Source: a virus. Taken from it: a DNA stretch of 36,858 nucleotides. The stretch is taken from positions 1 to 36,858 of IMG/VR virus record IMGVR_UViG_3300025154_000928. The stretch is one strand, 5' to 3'. This document shows positions 24,505 through 30,902 of this stretch, one piece after another. The notes below the pieces were generated by a model. That model made no database searches. It worked only from the letters and a program-made list of their open reading frames with translations, and was not told the DNA's origin. The position numbers and the translations under genes are program-made. Position 1 is the first letter of the stretch. Every line of letters begins with the position of its first letter.

Positions 24505-25364
24505 TCGACGTATTATATGAATCAATCAGGGCGAAGATCAAGCAGGATCTTCCCGGAGTGAAGTGGATCGACCTGGACTCAGGACAGCTCGACAACCCGG
24601 AACAGAATTACCCGTTTCCATTCCCGGCAGTGTTTGTGGATTTCCCGAACATCGACTGGGTGGATGCAGGTGAGCGCATGCAGAACGGTGCGGTACAGGT
24701 TAACGTAAGGATCGCCTTCAGGATCTATAACCAGACCCATAGCAATACCCAGGACAATGCCTATGATACCTTTGGCAAAGCCATGGATGCCCTGGCTATG
24801 GTCACCACCATCCACTCCAAGATGCAAGGCTTCAGCGACGGACTTACCTTTAACCGGCTCACAAGGGTAAGCACAAGCACTGAGAAGCGCTCTGACGGGC
24901 TGAAGGTGCTTAATATGATCTACGCTTGCAGTGCCAGGGATAAGAGCGCCATGAAGCAGTATGATATCGTTACGGTGCCGACGATCACTATCAGGGAAAA
25001 TATTAATAAAAGTCACCTAGTGATGGGCATGAGTGTTAATGATCTCACTCCACTGGTTGGATCTAATGTGATCTTTACTTTGACCGTAGAAAACATAGGT
25101 ACTGAGAGCGGCACAGGTGCCCTGGTAACTGATGTGTTACCGGCAGGGTTTACATTTGTGTCAGATGATGGGCTTTATGCTGGTGGTGTTTGGACCGTTG
25201 GTACCGTCACTGCCGGTCAAACAAAAACGCTGCATATCACAGCGTTGGTAAATGAATTGGGAAGCCATACGAATGTGGCTACGCTCACTTATATCGAGCA
25301 GCCAAGCCCGGCCAGCCATGCTACTGCATCGGTCATAGTGGTACCGGAGATACCGCCATCGTAA
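24501..25364 (+). CDS. tail-terminator/connector-like protein with C-terminal DUF11 (Ig-like) domain
   Basis: This 287-aa protein has an N-terminal ~170-residue region (MIDVLYESIRAKIKQDLPGV, then FPAVFVDFP) in the position of the Mu gp37-type connector. From residue ~175 it carries a DUF11 repeat: PLVGSNVIFTLTVENIGTES, VTDVLPAGFTF, GGVWTVGTVTAGQTKTLHI and HTNVATLTYIE. DUF11 domains are Ig-like and common on Bacteroidota surface proteins. Here the domain probably protrudes from the particle and may bind glycans. This fusion is unusual for a connector protein. It is the last gene of the plus-strand operon. Confidence 0.7.
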   Translation: MIDVLYESIRAKIKQDLPGVKWIDLDSGQLDNPEQNYPFPFPAVFVDFPNIDWVDAGERMQNGAVQVNVRIAFRIYNQTHSNTQDNAYDTFGKAMDALAMVTTIHSKMQGFSDGLTFNRLTRVSTSTEKRSDGLKVLNMIYACSARDKSAMKQYDIVTVPTITIRENINKSHLVMGMSVNDLTPLVGSNVIFTLTVENIGTESGTGALVTDVLPAGFTFVSDDGLYAGGVWTVGTVTAGQTKTLHITALVNELGSHTNVATLTYIEQPSPASHATASVIVVPEIPPS

Positions 25365-25402
25365 ACTACCATTTTGGTGACGTCAACGAAATGGTATAAA
25401 CG

Positions 25403-25433
25403 AAAAGACCCAGGCTAATCACCTGGGTCTTTT
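25403..25433. terminator. strong bidirectional terminator
   Basis: A perfect 12-bp stem pairs 25403-25414 (AAAAGACCCAGG) with 25422-25433 around a 7-nt loop. It has T-rich sequence at the plus-strand exit and a T4 at the end of the minus-strand stem. It lies between the convergent packaging operon (+) and the DGR/early operon (-), so it separates the two transcripts. Confidence 0.9.
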
Positions 25434-25442
25434 GTTTTTCCG

Positions 25443-25838
25443 TCACAAATTGACGAAATCTAATTCCTGCCAGTTTCGTCGATCAGCCCAATCCCCACCC
25501 GTGTATTGCATCTTTATTACAAAATTCATTCTTATCATAGCGCCAAAGCTATTCTGACTATCAACATGTCCTTGAATAATGATGACGGAATCCTTTTCAA
25601 TTTTATATCCATCTTCCGCATATGGAAAGTCCGCAGTCGATGGGCTTTTTAGTTTATCTTTCACCATACTTTTGGCAATCTGCCAGCCCCTGGAATTTGT
25701 AACCTCAGATTTAACTATCTTTTCCTTATCATCGCCACCGCCACAGGTAGCTACTCCTACTACAATCCATATCAGCAAAATGCCAAAAATGATGCTGTAG
25801 GTAATCTTGTTAATTTTTCTTTTAGTTTGTGTGTCCAT
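25443..25838 (-). CDS. membrane-anchored hypothetical protein, possible moron
   Basis: This 131-aa protein has one N-terminal hydrophobic helix (KITYSIIFGILLIWIVVGVA) followed by TCGGGDDK, a weak lipobox-like site. An exported domain follows with VKDKLKSPSTADFPYAEDGY and VDSQNSFGAMIRMNFVIKMQ. Proteins with this KSPSTAxFP motif are widespread single-domain envelope proteins of unknown function. It is the last gene of the minus-strand operon. Role unknown; a lysogenic-conversion or host-envelope role is possible. Confidence 0.5.
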   Translation of the reverse strand: MDTQTKRKINKITYSIIFGILLIWIVVGVATCGGGDDKEKIVKSEVTNSRGWQIAKSMVKDKLKSPSTADFPYAEDGYKIEKDSVIIIQGHVDSQNSFGAMIRMNFVIKMQYTGGDWADRRNWQELDFVNL

Positions 25839-25854
25839 TGGATTAAATTTTTAG

Positions 25855-26181
25855 TTAGTAAATATAATTCTTTTTTTGTGTGAACTTAAACCTGTCGTTT
25901 TCCTCAATGATAACGGTACTGAAAGGAAAATCCTCTTCGGGGATTTGTTGAATAGCTTCTATTAATGCTACGGCGCCGGAAAATACAATATGCTTTACAT
26001 CATTTAATGATATTTGCATGTGTAAACATTTGCCTGTTCCCCTATCCGGAAATACTTTGCTATCCTCCAGTTTAAAATCATGCACTACGATTTCACGATT
26101 CAGGACCTTAGCCATCTTGATCTTGTCACCTTCAAATCCCTTCCTCTTGATTTCAATATTAAATTGGCTGAACTGGTTCAT
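25855..26181 (-). CDS. hypothetical protein downstream of the DGR reverse transcriptase
   Basis: This 108-aa protein has mixed alpha/beta sequence (KCLHMQISLNDVKHIVFSGA, then IPEEDFPFSTVIIEENDRFK). Its start overlaps the reverse transcriptase stop by 23 bp, so it is translationally linked to it. DGRs normally need a small accessory protein such as Avd, a helical basic barrel. This one is not obviously helical or strongly basic, so it is not an evident Avd. It may be an unrelated gene or a different accessory factor. Confidence 0.55.
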   Translation of the reverse strand: MNQFSQFNIEIKRKGFEGDKIKMAKVLNREIVVHDFKLEDSKVFPDRGTGKCLHMQISLNDVKHIVFSGAVALIEAIQQIPEEDFPFSTVIIEENDRFKFTQKKNYIY

Positions 26182-27127
26182 AATTTAGCTTTCTGAGTAA
26201 ATTAATGGAATTACAATGCTTTGCCCATCCGGCATAAGATGCAAGGCTCTGCCTGTTTTTGCCACTGGACACTGCCCTGGCAAAACTTTTCTTGATGCTT
26301 TTTCTTAGCCTGGTGTGCGAATGATAGAATACATATCCGACAAAATCAATACCTCTGGCATCAACTGGGAATACTTGGTAGTTTTCCTTTACGGTAAGGT
26401 GTAATTGATCCTTTAGATAGCTCCTGATCTCACCAAGCAGCCAGTGCAGATATGGCTTAGAATCTGATAAAATCACCAGGTCATCCGCATACCTGAAGTA
26501 ATGCCGGACACGCAGCTCTTCCTTTATCCAATGATCAAATCCGGTAAGGTAAAAGTTTGCAAAGTACTGGCTTAGATAATTGCCGATTGGCAGACCTTCA
26601 GCGCTGTCGATGATGCCATCGAGCAGCCAGAACAAATCATCATCCTTGATCTTACGACGTAACATCACCTTCAGTACCTGGTGATCCACGCTCGGGTAAA
26701 ATTTCTTGATGTCAAGCTTGAGACAATATCGGGTACCCTGATCATCTTTCAATGCCCGCCTGACCGCATTAGCCGCTGCGTGAATGCCTCTGCGCTTGAT
26801 ACAGCTATAAGTATCCGCTGTGAACATTGAGACGAAGACAGGTTCCAGGATAATCATGACAGCATGATGAACAATGCGGTCCGGAAAATAAGGCAGCCTG
26901 AAAATAAGCCTTTCTTTGGGCTCATGAATTGTGAAGGTCGTATAGGCTGATGTGGTGTAGGCTTTGTTAACCAGGCTTTGATGCAACTGCATAAGATTAC
27001 ACTCCCGGTTTCGGTCATGCTCGATCACACCCGGTTGTTTCAGTTTTCCTTTCCTGGCTATCTGATCGGCCAGCATCAGGTTATCAATGCTGCAAATCTG
27101 TTGATATAATTTGTTTTTTCTTTTCAT
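26159..27127 (-). CDS. diversity-generating retroelement reverse transcriptase
   Basis: This 322-aa reverse transcriptase has motif A YCLKLDIKKFYPSV (D139), motif B GLPIGNYLSQYFANFYL (residues 178-194) and the catalytic YADD at 213-216 in RYADDLVIL. The SQ after the IGN motif, in place of SP, is the diagnostic DGR variant. There is no maturase or endonuclease domain, which rules out a mobile group II intron. It reads the RNA of the template repeat just upstream (27229-27309) and makes adenine-mutagenised cDNA that replaces the variable repeats. Its ATG overlaps the TR-containing ORF by 4 bp. N-terminal residues 1-60 are helical and Lys-rich. Confidence 0.92.
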   Translation of the reverse strand: MKRKNKLYQQICSIDNLMLADQIARKGKLKQPGVIEHDRNRECNLMQLHQSLVNKAYTTSAYTTFTIHEPKERLIFRLPYFPDRIVHHAVMIILEPVFVSMFTADTYSCIKRRGIHAAANAVRRALKDDQGTRYCLKLDIKKFYPSVDHQVLKVMLRRKIKDDDLFWLLDGIIDSAEGLPIGNYLSQYFANFYLTGFDHWIKEELRVRHYFRYADDLVILSDSKPYLHWLLGEIRSYLKDQLHLTVKENYQVFPVDARGIDFVGYVFYHSHTRLRKSIKKSFARAVSSGKNRQSLASYAGWAKHCNSINLLRKLNYEPVQPI

Positions 27128-27327
27128 GGCTTTGCATTCAAAAGGTCACGTTCCCCACAGGTACCAGCGCCCTCTATCACAATGTTATTTTTTGCCAAGC
27201 TGGCAAGGTCTACGCTGCAATCTTTTTCGCATAGGTGCGAACTGACATTCGTATTCGTATTCGTATAGTTGTAATTCGAATTATCGAACCTGAACCTGGA
27301 GGACAAAACTGACAGCTCACTCAGCAT
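27124..27327 (-). CDS. small ORF containing the DGR template repeat
   Basis: This is an open 67-codon frame from 27327 that encodes the template repeat as SSRFRFDNSNYNYTNTNTNV. It has the Asn-rich AAY-coded look expected of DGR templates, then LCEKDCSVDLASLAKNNIV. It overlaps the reverse transcriptase start by 4 bp (ATGA). It may be a true short protein or only the translated reading of the template RNA. The first residues and everything after the repeat do not resemble the target proteins, so it is not a truncated copy of them. Confidence 0.4.
   Translation of the reverse strand: MLSELSVLSSRFRFDNSNYNYTNTNTNVSSHLCEKDCSVDLASLAKNNIVIEGAGTCGERDLLNAKP
27229..27309 (-). repeat. DGR template repeat (TR)
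   Basis: This 81-bp block aligns without gaps to 27425-27505 (VR1) and, over its first 79 bp, to 27817-27895 (VR2). The plus strand of the TR holds 23 T residues (adenines on the coding strand). VR1 differs at 16 positions, all at those T residues, and the 58 other positions are identical. VR2 differs at 19 of the 23 plus a single other base. This adenine-specific pattern defines which copy is the template. Homology stops abruptly at both edges. Confidence 0.95.
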
Positions 27328-27343
27328 ACAACCTGTTTATTAA

Positions 27344-27748
27344 TTATTCCGAATAAAGAAAATAATCTTTGTACTCAGCCTCAAACTGCTTGGCTATGTA
27401 CATAGCTTTTTCGCTGGTGTCAGTGCAAAGGCGCGAACCGACAGCCGAATGCGCAGTCGTAAAGTAGTAACCCGAATAATCGAACCCGAACCCGGAGGAC
27501 AAAACCCAATACCATGGGTAATACTTGTACTGATTTACCTTGCTCCAGTCTGGTCTCCAGCCATTATTGATAGCCCTAAAAATGATTAGGAGTTTATAAT
27601 AAGCCAGCATGGGCTTATGGAATTCTTCAGGCACCTTTGCCAGGTGGGGAAGATGTTCAGGGTCGATGCCAAGAGTGGTGCAGGCATCCTGGAATGTTTT
27701 GATCGTGCGGTAATCGAACTGATCTTTCTTTGTTTTCTTTGTTGTCAT
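27344..27748 (-). CDS. DGR target protein 1 (variable protein)
   Basis: This 134-aa protein has a conserved N-terminal region (FQDACTTLGIDPEHLPHLAK), then AYYKLLIIFRAINNGWRPDW and YYPWYWVLSSGFGF. The variable segment ends in VGSRLC, and the C-terminus is a fixed helix (IAKQFEAEYKDYFLYSE). The variable repeat 27425-27505 covers roughly LSSGFGFDYSGYYFTTAHSA to SRLC. It is a paralogue of the next gene, with the same domain order. It has no signal peptide or membrane segment. I expect a C-type-lectin-like variable fold by analogy with other DGR targets. Its start overlaps the stop of target 2 (ATGA). Confidence 0.85.
   Translation of the reverse strand: MTTKKTKKDQFDYRTIKTFQDACTTLGIDPEHLPHLAKVPEEFHKPMLAYYKLLIIFRAINNGWRPDWSKVNQYKYYPWYWVLSSGFGFDYSGYYFTTAHSAVGSRLCTDTSEKAMYIAKQFEAEYKDYFLYSE
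27425..27505 (-). repeat. DGR variable repeat 1 (VR1)
   Basis: This 81-bp repeat aligns ungapped to the template repeat with 16 substitutions. Every one is at a template adenine (T on plus), and seven template adenines are unchanged. It lies inside target gene 1, about 27 codons from its end, so the gene has a constant C-terminal part after the variable segment. Confidence 0.95.
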
Positions 27749-28197
27749 AATAAAAATTGTTTGTATAAATCAATGAACTGAGTAGCGCAGTAATCTGACT
27801 GTTCTTTTGTTTTAAAGCAAAGGCGCGAACCGACAAACGTAGCCGTACCCATAAAGTAGCAAAGCGAAAGACCGAACCCGAACCCGGAGGACAAACGAAA
27901 CCATGGCCACCATTTCTTCTGTTCTGTATCATCCCAGTTCGGCGCCCATCCGTTGTTTATTGCCCTGGCAATAATTACCAGTTTTTTATACGCAACGACA
28001 TGGTCATCATCTGTAGCACCAAATAATGGAACATCAGGGCTTATTCCAAGATGGATACATGCATCATCGAATGACTTGATGTCTGTGTGTTTGAACTCTA
28101 CAAATGACTCAACGCCAAATGCATTCACAAGCTCTTTCTGAAACCATCCTGGGACTTCATTAAAAAGCCTTTTTGCTGTTTGTTTTTCGATTTTCAT
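27745..28197 (-). CDS. DGR target protein 2 (variable protein)
   Basis: This 150-aa paralogue of target 1 has an extra N-terminal segment (KIEKQTAKRLFNEVPGWFQK), then FDDACIHLGISPD, AYKKLVIIARAINNGWAPNW and KWWPWFRLSSGFGF. The variable segment GLSLCYFMGTATFVGSRLC follows, and the end is KTKEQSDYCATQFIDLYKQF. The Trp/Tyr-rich PWF strand and fixed FGF/GSRLC frame suggest a scaffold displaying ~12 variable residues. It is the first gene of the DGR block and overlaps target 1 by 4 bp. It is not linked to tail genes, so its ligand is unknown. Confidence 0.85.
   Translation of the reverse strand: MKIEKQTAKRLFNEVPGWFQKELVNAFGVESFVEFKHTDIKSFDDACIHLGISPDVPLFGATDDDHVVAYKKLVIIARAINNGWAPNWDDTEQKKWWPWFRLSSGFGFGLSLCYFMGTATFVGSRLCFKTKEQSDYCATQFIDLYKQFLL
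27817..27895 (-). repeat. DGR variable repeat 2 (VR2)
   Basis: This 79-bp block aligns ungapped to the template with 20 substitutions. Nineteen are at template adenines; one (plus-strand G to A at 27851, template 27263) is not. VR1 and VR2 share the same replacement at several positions (for example both C opposite template T at 27236, 27243, 27291 and 27297), which may reflect selection or common descent. Confidence 0.93.
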
Positions 28198-28209
28198 AAA
28201 TTAACTATT

Positions 28210-28470
28210 TTAGGGTTGGAATAAATTACAAACATGATTGTACCTGATGTCTGTGTTAACACAGTTTGACGTGCCGATATACTTACATTTCCAGTATCTG
28301 GCACCTTTGCCATATCCCTTCACTACACAATGCCTGCATAAGCCGCATCGCTCACCACTTCCACGTTCCGCCTTCCTGTAGTTATGAAATTTTGTCCACC
28401 GCCCCAGTATAGTTTCCTTACTGGATGGCTTATCGTTGACAGGGATATCTGTTCCAAATAAATCAGGCAT
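28210..28470 (-). CDS. Cys-rich small protein, probable zinc-binding
   Basis: This 86-aa protein has six cysteines in the C-terminal half: CGLCRHC, then KCKY, SNC and HVC near the end, a pattern that could bind one or two zinc ions. The first 40 residues are polar. It lies 12 bp upstream of target 2 in the same direction. I recognise similar Cys-rich proteins from Bacteroidota phages, without known function. Confidence 0.5.
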   Translation of the reverse strand: MPDLFGTDIPVNDKPSSKETILGRWTKFHNYRKAERGSGERCGLCRHCVVKGYGKGARYWKCKYIGTSNCVNTDIRYNHVCNLFQP

Positions 28471-28476
28471 GGTGCT

Positions 28477-28764
28477 TTAGCATTTCTTCCACGAGTGTGG
28501 GTTATCTTCGAAATGGAATGCGGGGAACCTGGCCTGAAGGTCCTTAATCGTAGGCTTCTCTTTGGCCAGTTTGGTATAAACATCATCATCATTTCTGATG
28601 ATAACATCGATGGTGGCGGTGCGAATAAAGAACTCCTCATTTTCAAGGGTCTCGAGCACGCGCTCGTGCTTGCGCTGCCAGATCTCACTCCAGTAATAGT
28701 AGCGGGTGACCAGCGCGATGTTGCGCTTAACAATCGAATCCTGGTGTCTTCCTTTTTTCGGCAT
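28477..28764 (-). CDS. hypothetical early protein
   Basis: This 95-aa protein begins MPKKGRHQDSIVKRNIALVT. The ATG at 28764 falls 11 bp after the upstream stop; an earlier start at 28788 would overlap that gene by 13 bp. It is helical and highly charged, with RYYYWSEIWQRKHERVLETL in the middle. The basic N-terminus and size fit a DNA-binding regulator, but there is no clear HTH. Function unknown. Confidence 0.5.
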   Translation of the reverse strand: MPKKGRHQDSIVKRNIALVTRYYYWSEIWQRKHERVLETLENEEFFIRTATIDVIIRNDDDVYTKLAKEKPTIKDLQARFPAFHFEDNPHSWKKC

Positions 28765-28775
28765 AGTTATGTAGT

Positions 28776-29192
28776 TTAGTTGTTCCACTGCTCGGCATTC
28801 AGATAGGTCTCAGCATACTTCTTTTCAGTCCCTTTGGGTCGGTTCGCTTCATAGGTGGAGATGTAGACATAGGCCTTCACCTGGTCAGCTTGCGACAAAC
28901 GGTTCCATATCTTTTCCGACTTCTTCTTTGACGACCGGTCCCTGTCATTATAGCGTTTCCAGAACGTATCGAAGGTGATCTCCTGGTTCACCTCATTAAG
29001 CTTGGCGGTGCTATTGGTGATCAGCAATTTTAAATCCTCCAACCCGGTCGGTAGCCTCTTCAAAAACCAAGTATGCTGTTGCAGGGTAAGTTGCGCCTGG
29101 GTGAGGTCGCAATTGGTAAGCATTTCAAGGTCGTTATAAACGAGTCTGATCTCTCCTTTAAATGCTGAGCTTGTCATGAGGAAGGTTCTCAT
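28776..29192 (-). CDS. replication-protein-like (C-terminal replisome organiser domain)
   Basis: This 138-aa protein has a C-terminal half, FDTFWKRYNDRDRSSKKKSE through QADQVKAYVYISTYE to ETYLNAEQW, that resembles the short domain found at the C-terminus of phage replication organisers (pattern FWxxY...KKxAxKxWxxL...YLxxxxW). The N-terminus is helical. It follows the DnaA-domain gene by 1 bp and probably acts with it in recruiting replication proteins during transposition-replication. Distant and inferred. Confidence 0.5.
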   Translation of the reverse strand: MRTFLMTSSAFKGEIRLVYNDLEMLTNCDLTQAQLTLQQHTWFLKRLPTGLEDLKLLITNSTAKLNEVNQEITFDTFWKRYNDRDRSSKKKSEKIWNRLSQADQVKAYVYISTYEANRPKGTEKKYAETYLNAEQWNN

Positions 29193-29193
29193 T

Positions 29194-30045
29194 TTAATGC
29201 TGTTTATAGGTCGATAAAGTGCTCTTTAAAAGCTTTTCAAACTGGGTGACCAGCGTGGGCAGCTCCAGATAAGTATAATCGTTCAGCTCCTTATGCAGGT
29301 AGCTGTATTTATAAAGCCAGGTTCCCAGTCGTTCCTGATCCACAACATGCCGGTTCTTCTCCGGATCTATAGTAGTCCATCCCAGGGTATAGCAGATGCT
29401 TAGGATGCGTTTACGCATGCGGTCCATCCTGACCATACTTTGATTCTTTAGGCCCTGTTCCTGAGCATCTTTCAGCTTTTGCTCCAGGTGTTTGATAAGC
29501 CCATCCATTTCAAGCTTTATCAGATCACGTACACTTGAGGTTCTTCCGGAGCTGGCATCCATGACCAGGTCTTCTTTCATCCAGCGAATGCCAAGCTGAT
29601 CAAGCAGGAAATACATGTACCTGATCCTTGATGTAGGTATTTCACTCATTTCAATTTCGATTTGTAATTGGTTTAGCCACTCAATGGTCTCGACAACTTT
29701 GAATATCTTTTCAGATACTTCAGGATATATTTTAAAAAATCCTTCTATAACACTTCTTGCATTAAGCACTGTACAATGGTCTTTCCCATATTGTGCTCCG
29801 ATTTCATTCAGGCTTTTGGACTTATCTATGGTCAGGAAATATAATGCCATGTTTCGGGCATCCACAATTTCCCTTTTCCTGTTTTTTTCGTAAATCTGGC
29901 CATTTGTAAGTTTGTACTCATAGCTCACAGCCTGTGTGACTATGTCAATGTCAAGAAGATCATTGGAGATTTGCAATCCTGGCGGTACAATTGTTTCTCT
30001 GCGCTCCCGGCCTTGAGGATGTCTTAAGTGTGTGTGATTTGTCAT
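29194..30045 (-). CDS. DnaA domain-IV-like DNA-binding protein
   Basis: In this 283-aa protein, residues ~57-100 contain REIVDARNMALYFLTIDKSK followed by SLNEIGAQYGKDHCTVLNA. That is the DnaA C-terminal (domain IV) helix-turn-helix signature, which in DnaA reads RxxAMYL...SLxEIGxxFGxRDHSTVxxA. The AAA+ part of DnaA is absent. The remaining ~180 residues are helical and unrecognised. It could bind DnaA boxes to draw the host replication machinery, or act as a transcription regulator. It is followed 1 bp later by the replication-protein-like gene. Confidence 0.7.
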   Translation of the reverse strand: MTNHTHLRHPQGRERRETIVPPGLQISNDLLDIDIVTQAVSYEYKLTNGQIYEKNRKREIVDARNMALYFLTIDKSKSLNEIGAQYGKDHCTVLNARSVIEGFFKIYPEVSEKIFKVVETIEWLNQLQIEIEMSEIPTSRIRYMYFLLDQLGIRWMKEDLVMDASSGRTSSVRDLIKLEMDGLIKHLEQKLKDAQEQGLKNQSMVRMDRMRKRILSICYTLGWTTIDPEKNRHVVDQERLGTWLYKYSYLHKELNDYTYLELPTLVTQFEKLLKSTLSTYKQH

Positions 30046-30068
30046 AACCCTTTGTGTTTTTAGTCTTG

Positions 30069-30140
30069 CTCCCTATGGGGGACTCGAACCCTCATTCCCC
30101 AGCCCTCAGCCGGGATCCCATCCAATTAGATTAATAGGGA
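30069..30140 (-). tRNA. tRNA-like gene, anticodon position reads GAG (class I shape)
   Basis: The minus strand folds as follows: acceptor TCCCTAT/ATAGGGA (7 bp), U8 A9, D-stem ATCT/GGAT with a loop holding GG, anticodon stem CCCGG/CUGGG with loop CUGAGGG (U33, anticodon GAG), a 4-nt variable loop, and T-arm GAGGG-TTCGAGT-CCCCC with one A-C mismatch, discriminator G. GAG would be leucine, yet tRNA-Leu normally has a long variable arm and discriminator A. It may be a recoded, divergent or decaying tRNA. It lies between two early-region genes. Confidence 0.6.
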
Positions 30141-30250
30141 GAACCATGTTGACTTTTGCAGGAGTAATCTTCTTCATGTAAACCTACCGAGGACCTCCGA
30201 AGCTACATTACTTCGCGCCAACACAACTCACGGTATAATTTGAAAGAACG
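30141..30250 (-). other. gene-free structured intergenic stretch
   Basis: This 110-nt gap lies between DUF3164 and the tRNA-like gene. It contains a 5-bp hairpin CGAAG/CTTCG around 30197-30214 and an outer 7-bp pairing of 30223-30217 with 30153-30147 that would close a 77-nt element. The D-arm-like geometry hints at a tRNA relic, but there is no T-arm or plausible anticodon loop. No ORF is present. Confidence 0.35.
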
Positions 30251-30898
30251 TTATAAACTTGCAAACGTCAAAGGGATCAACTGATCCTTATCCTGACCAT
30301 CCTTCTTGTAAAAGCTTACCGACATACTGATGAAGATGTTGTTGTAGCTTTCCTTGAACAGCTTCATGGCCTTTACCCAGCGCTCATCATCATAATTATC
30401 TTCCACGCTCAGCAGGCTGTTGATCGAGACCGGGTTGAACTGTCCGGTCTTTGAGTTGCGGGTGATCAGCGCCATGATGGTCTGGTATGCTTTCTTGTCT
30501 CTCTTTTTCACCTTGTCTGCCAAAAACTCTCTCAGGAGCTGCTCGGCCAGGTCGGCGCGTTCATCATACTCGCTCTTGGTATTGCGGTCATAGCTTACCA
30601 TAAGCTGCTGATCACTGCTGCGAAGCGAAAAGCCTCCCTTTGAATTGCTCCGGATTTCACCATATTCCTGGGCTACTTTGCGGAACTCTTCCAGCTTGGC
30701 GACGGCCTCATTTTTGAACGCGACCATCTCGTGATGGAGCTTATTGGCCTTAATGATCATATCCACAACCAGGGTGTCGCGGTGGGCCTCATATGTTTCC
30801 CGGGCCAGGCGGGCCTGTTCTTTCTGTTCCTGTTTCCGCTTGGCCAAAAGCCTCTCCAGCTCCTCGGTCGACAGGTCATTGATTTTTTCTTCACTCAT
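30251..30898 (-). CDS. DUF3164-like protein of transposable phages
   Basis: This 215-aa protein has a strongly coiled-coil N-terminus (LSTEELERLLAKRKQEQKEQ) and a C-terminal half with KGGFSLRSSDQQLMVSYDRN and YQTIMALITRNSKTGQFNPV. These match DUF3164, a family found in the early region of Mu-like phages. The biochemical role is not established. It is co-transcribed with the transposition genes. Confidence 0.75.
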   Translation of the reverse strand: MSEEKINDLSTEELERLLAKRKQEQKEQARLARETYEAHRDTLVVDMIIKANKLHHEMVAFKNEAVAKLEEFRKVAQEYGEIRSNSKGGFSLRSSDQQLMVSYDRNTKSEYDERADLAEQLLREFLADKVKKRDKKAYQTIMALITRNSKTGQFNPVSINSLLSVEDNYDDERWVKAMKLFKESYNNIFISMSVSFYKKDGQDKDQLIPLTFASL

Positions 30899-30902
30899 GA
30901 TT

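Noticed and set aside
26159-27127. Reverse transcriptase as part of a retron or group II intron
   Set aside because: There is no msr/msd-like inverted repeat RNA and no maturase or endonuclease domain. The SQ motif and the TR/VR pair identify a DGR.
27657-27932. 91-codon minus ORF overlapping both DGR target genes in another frame
   Set aside because: It crosses the ATGA junction of the two targets and translates the variable repeat out of frame; no conserved block is visible.
28323-28779. ORFs on both strands overlapping the Cys-rich and MPKKGR genes
   Set aside because: The genes at 28210-28470 and 28477-28764 fit the operon spacing; the alternatives overlap both and would break it.
30147-30223. 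Second tRNA upstream of the tRNA-like gene
   Set aside because: A 7-bp acceptor-like stem and a D-arm-like hairpin exist, but there is no T-arm sequence and no anticodon loop with U33.
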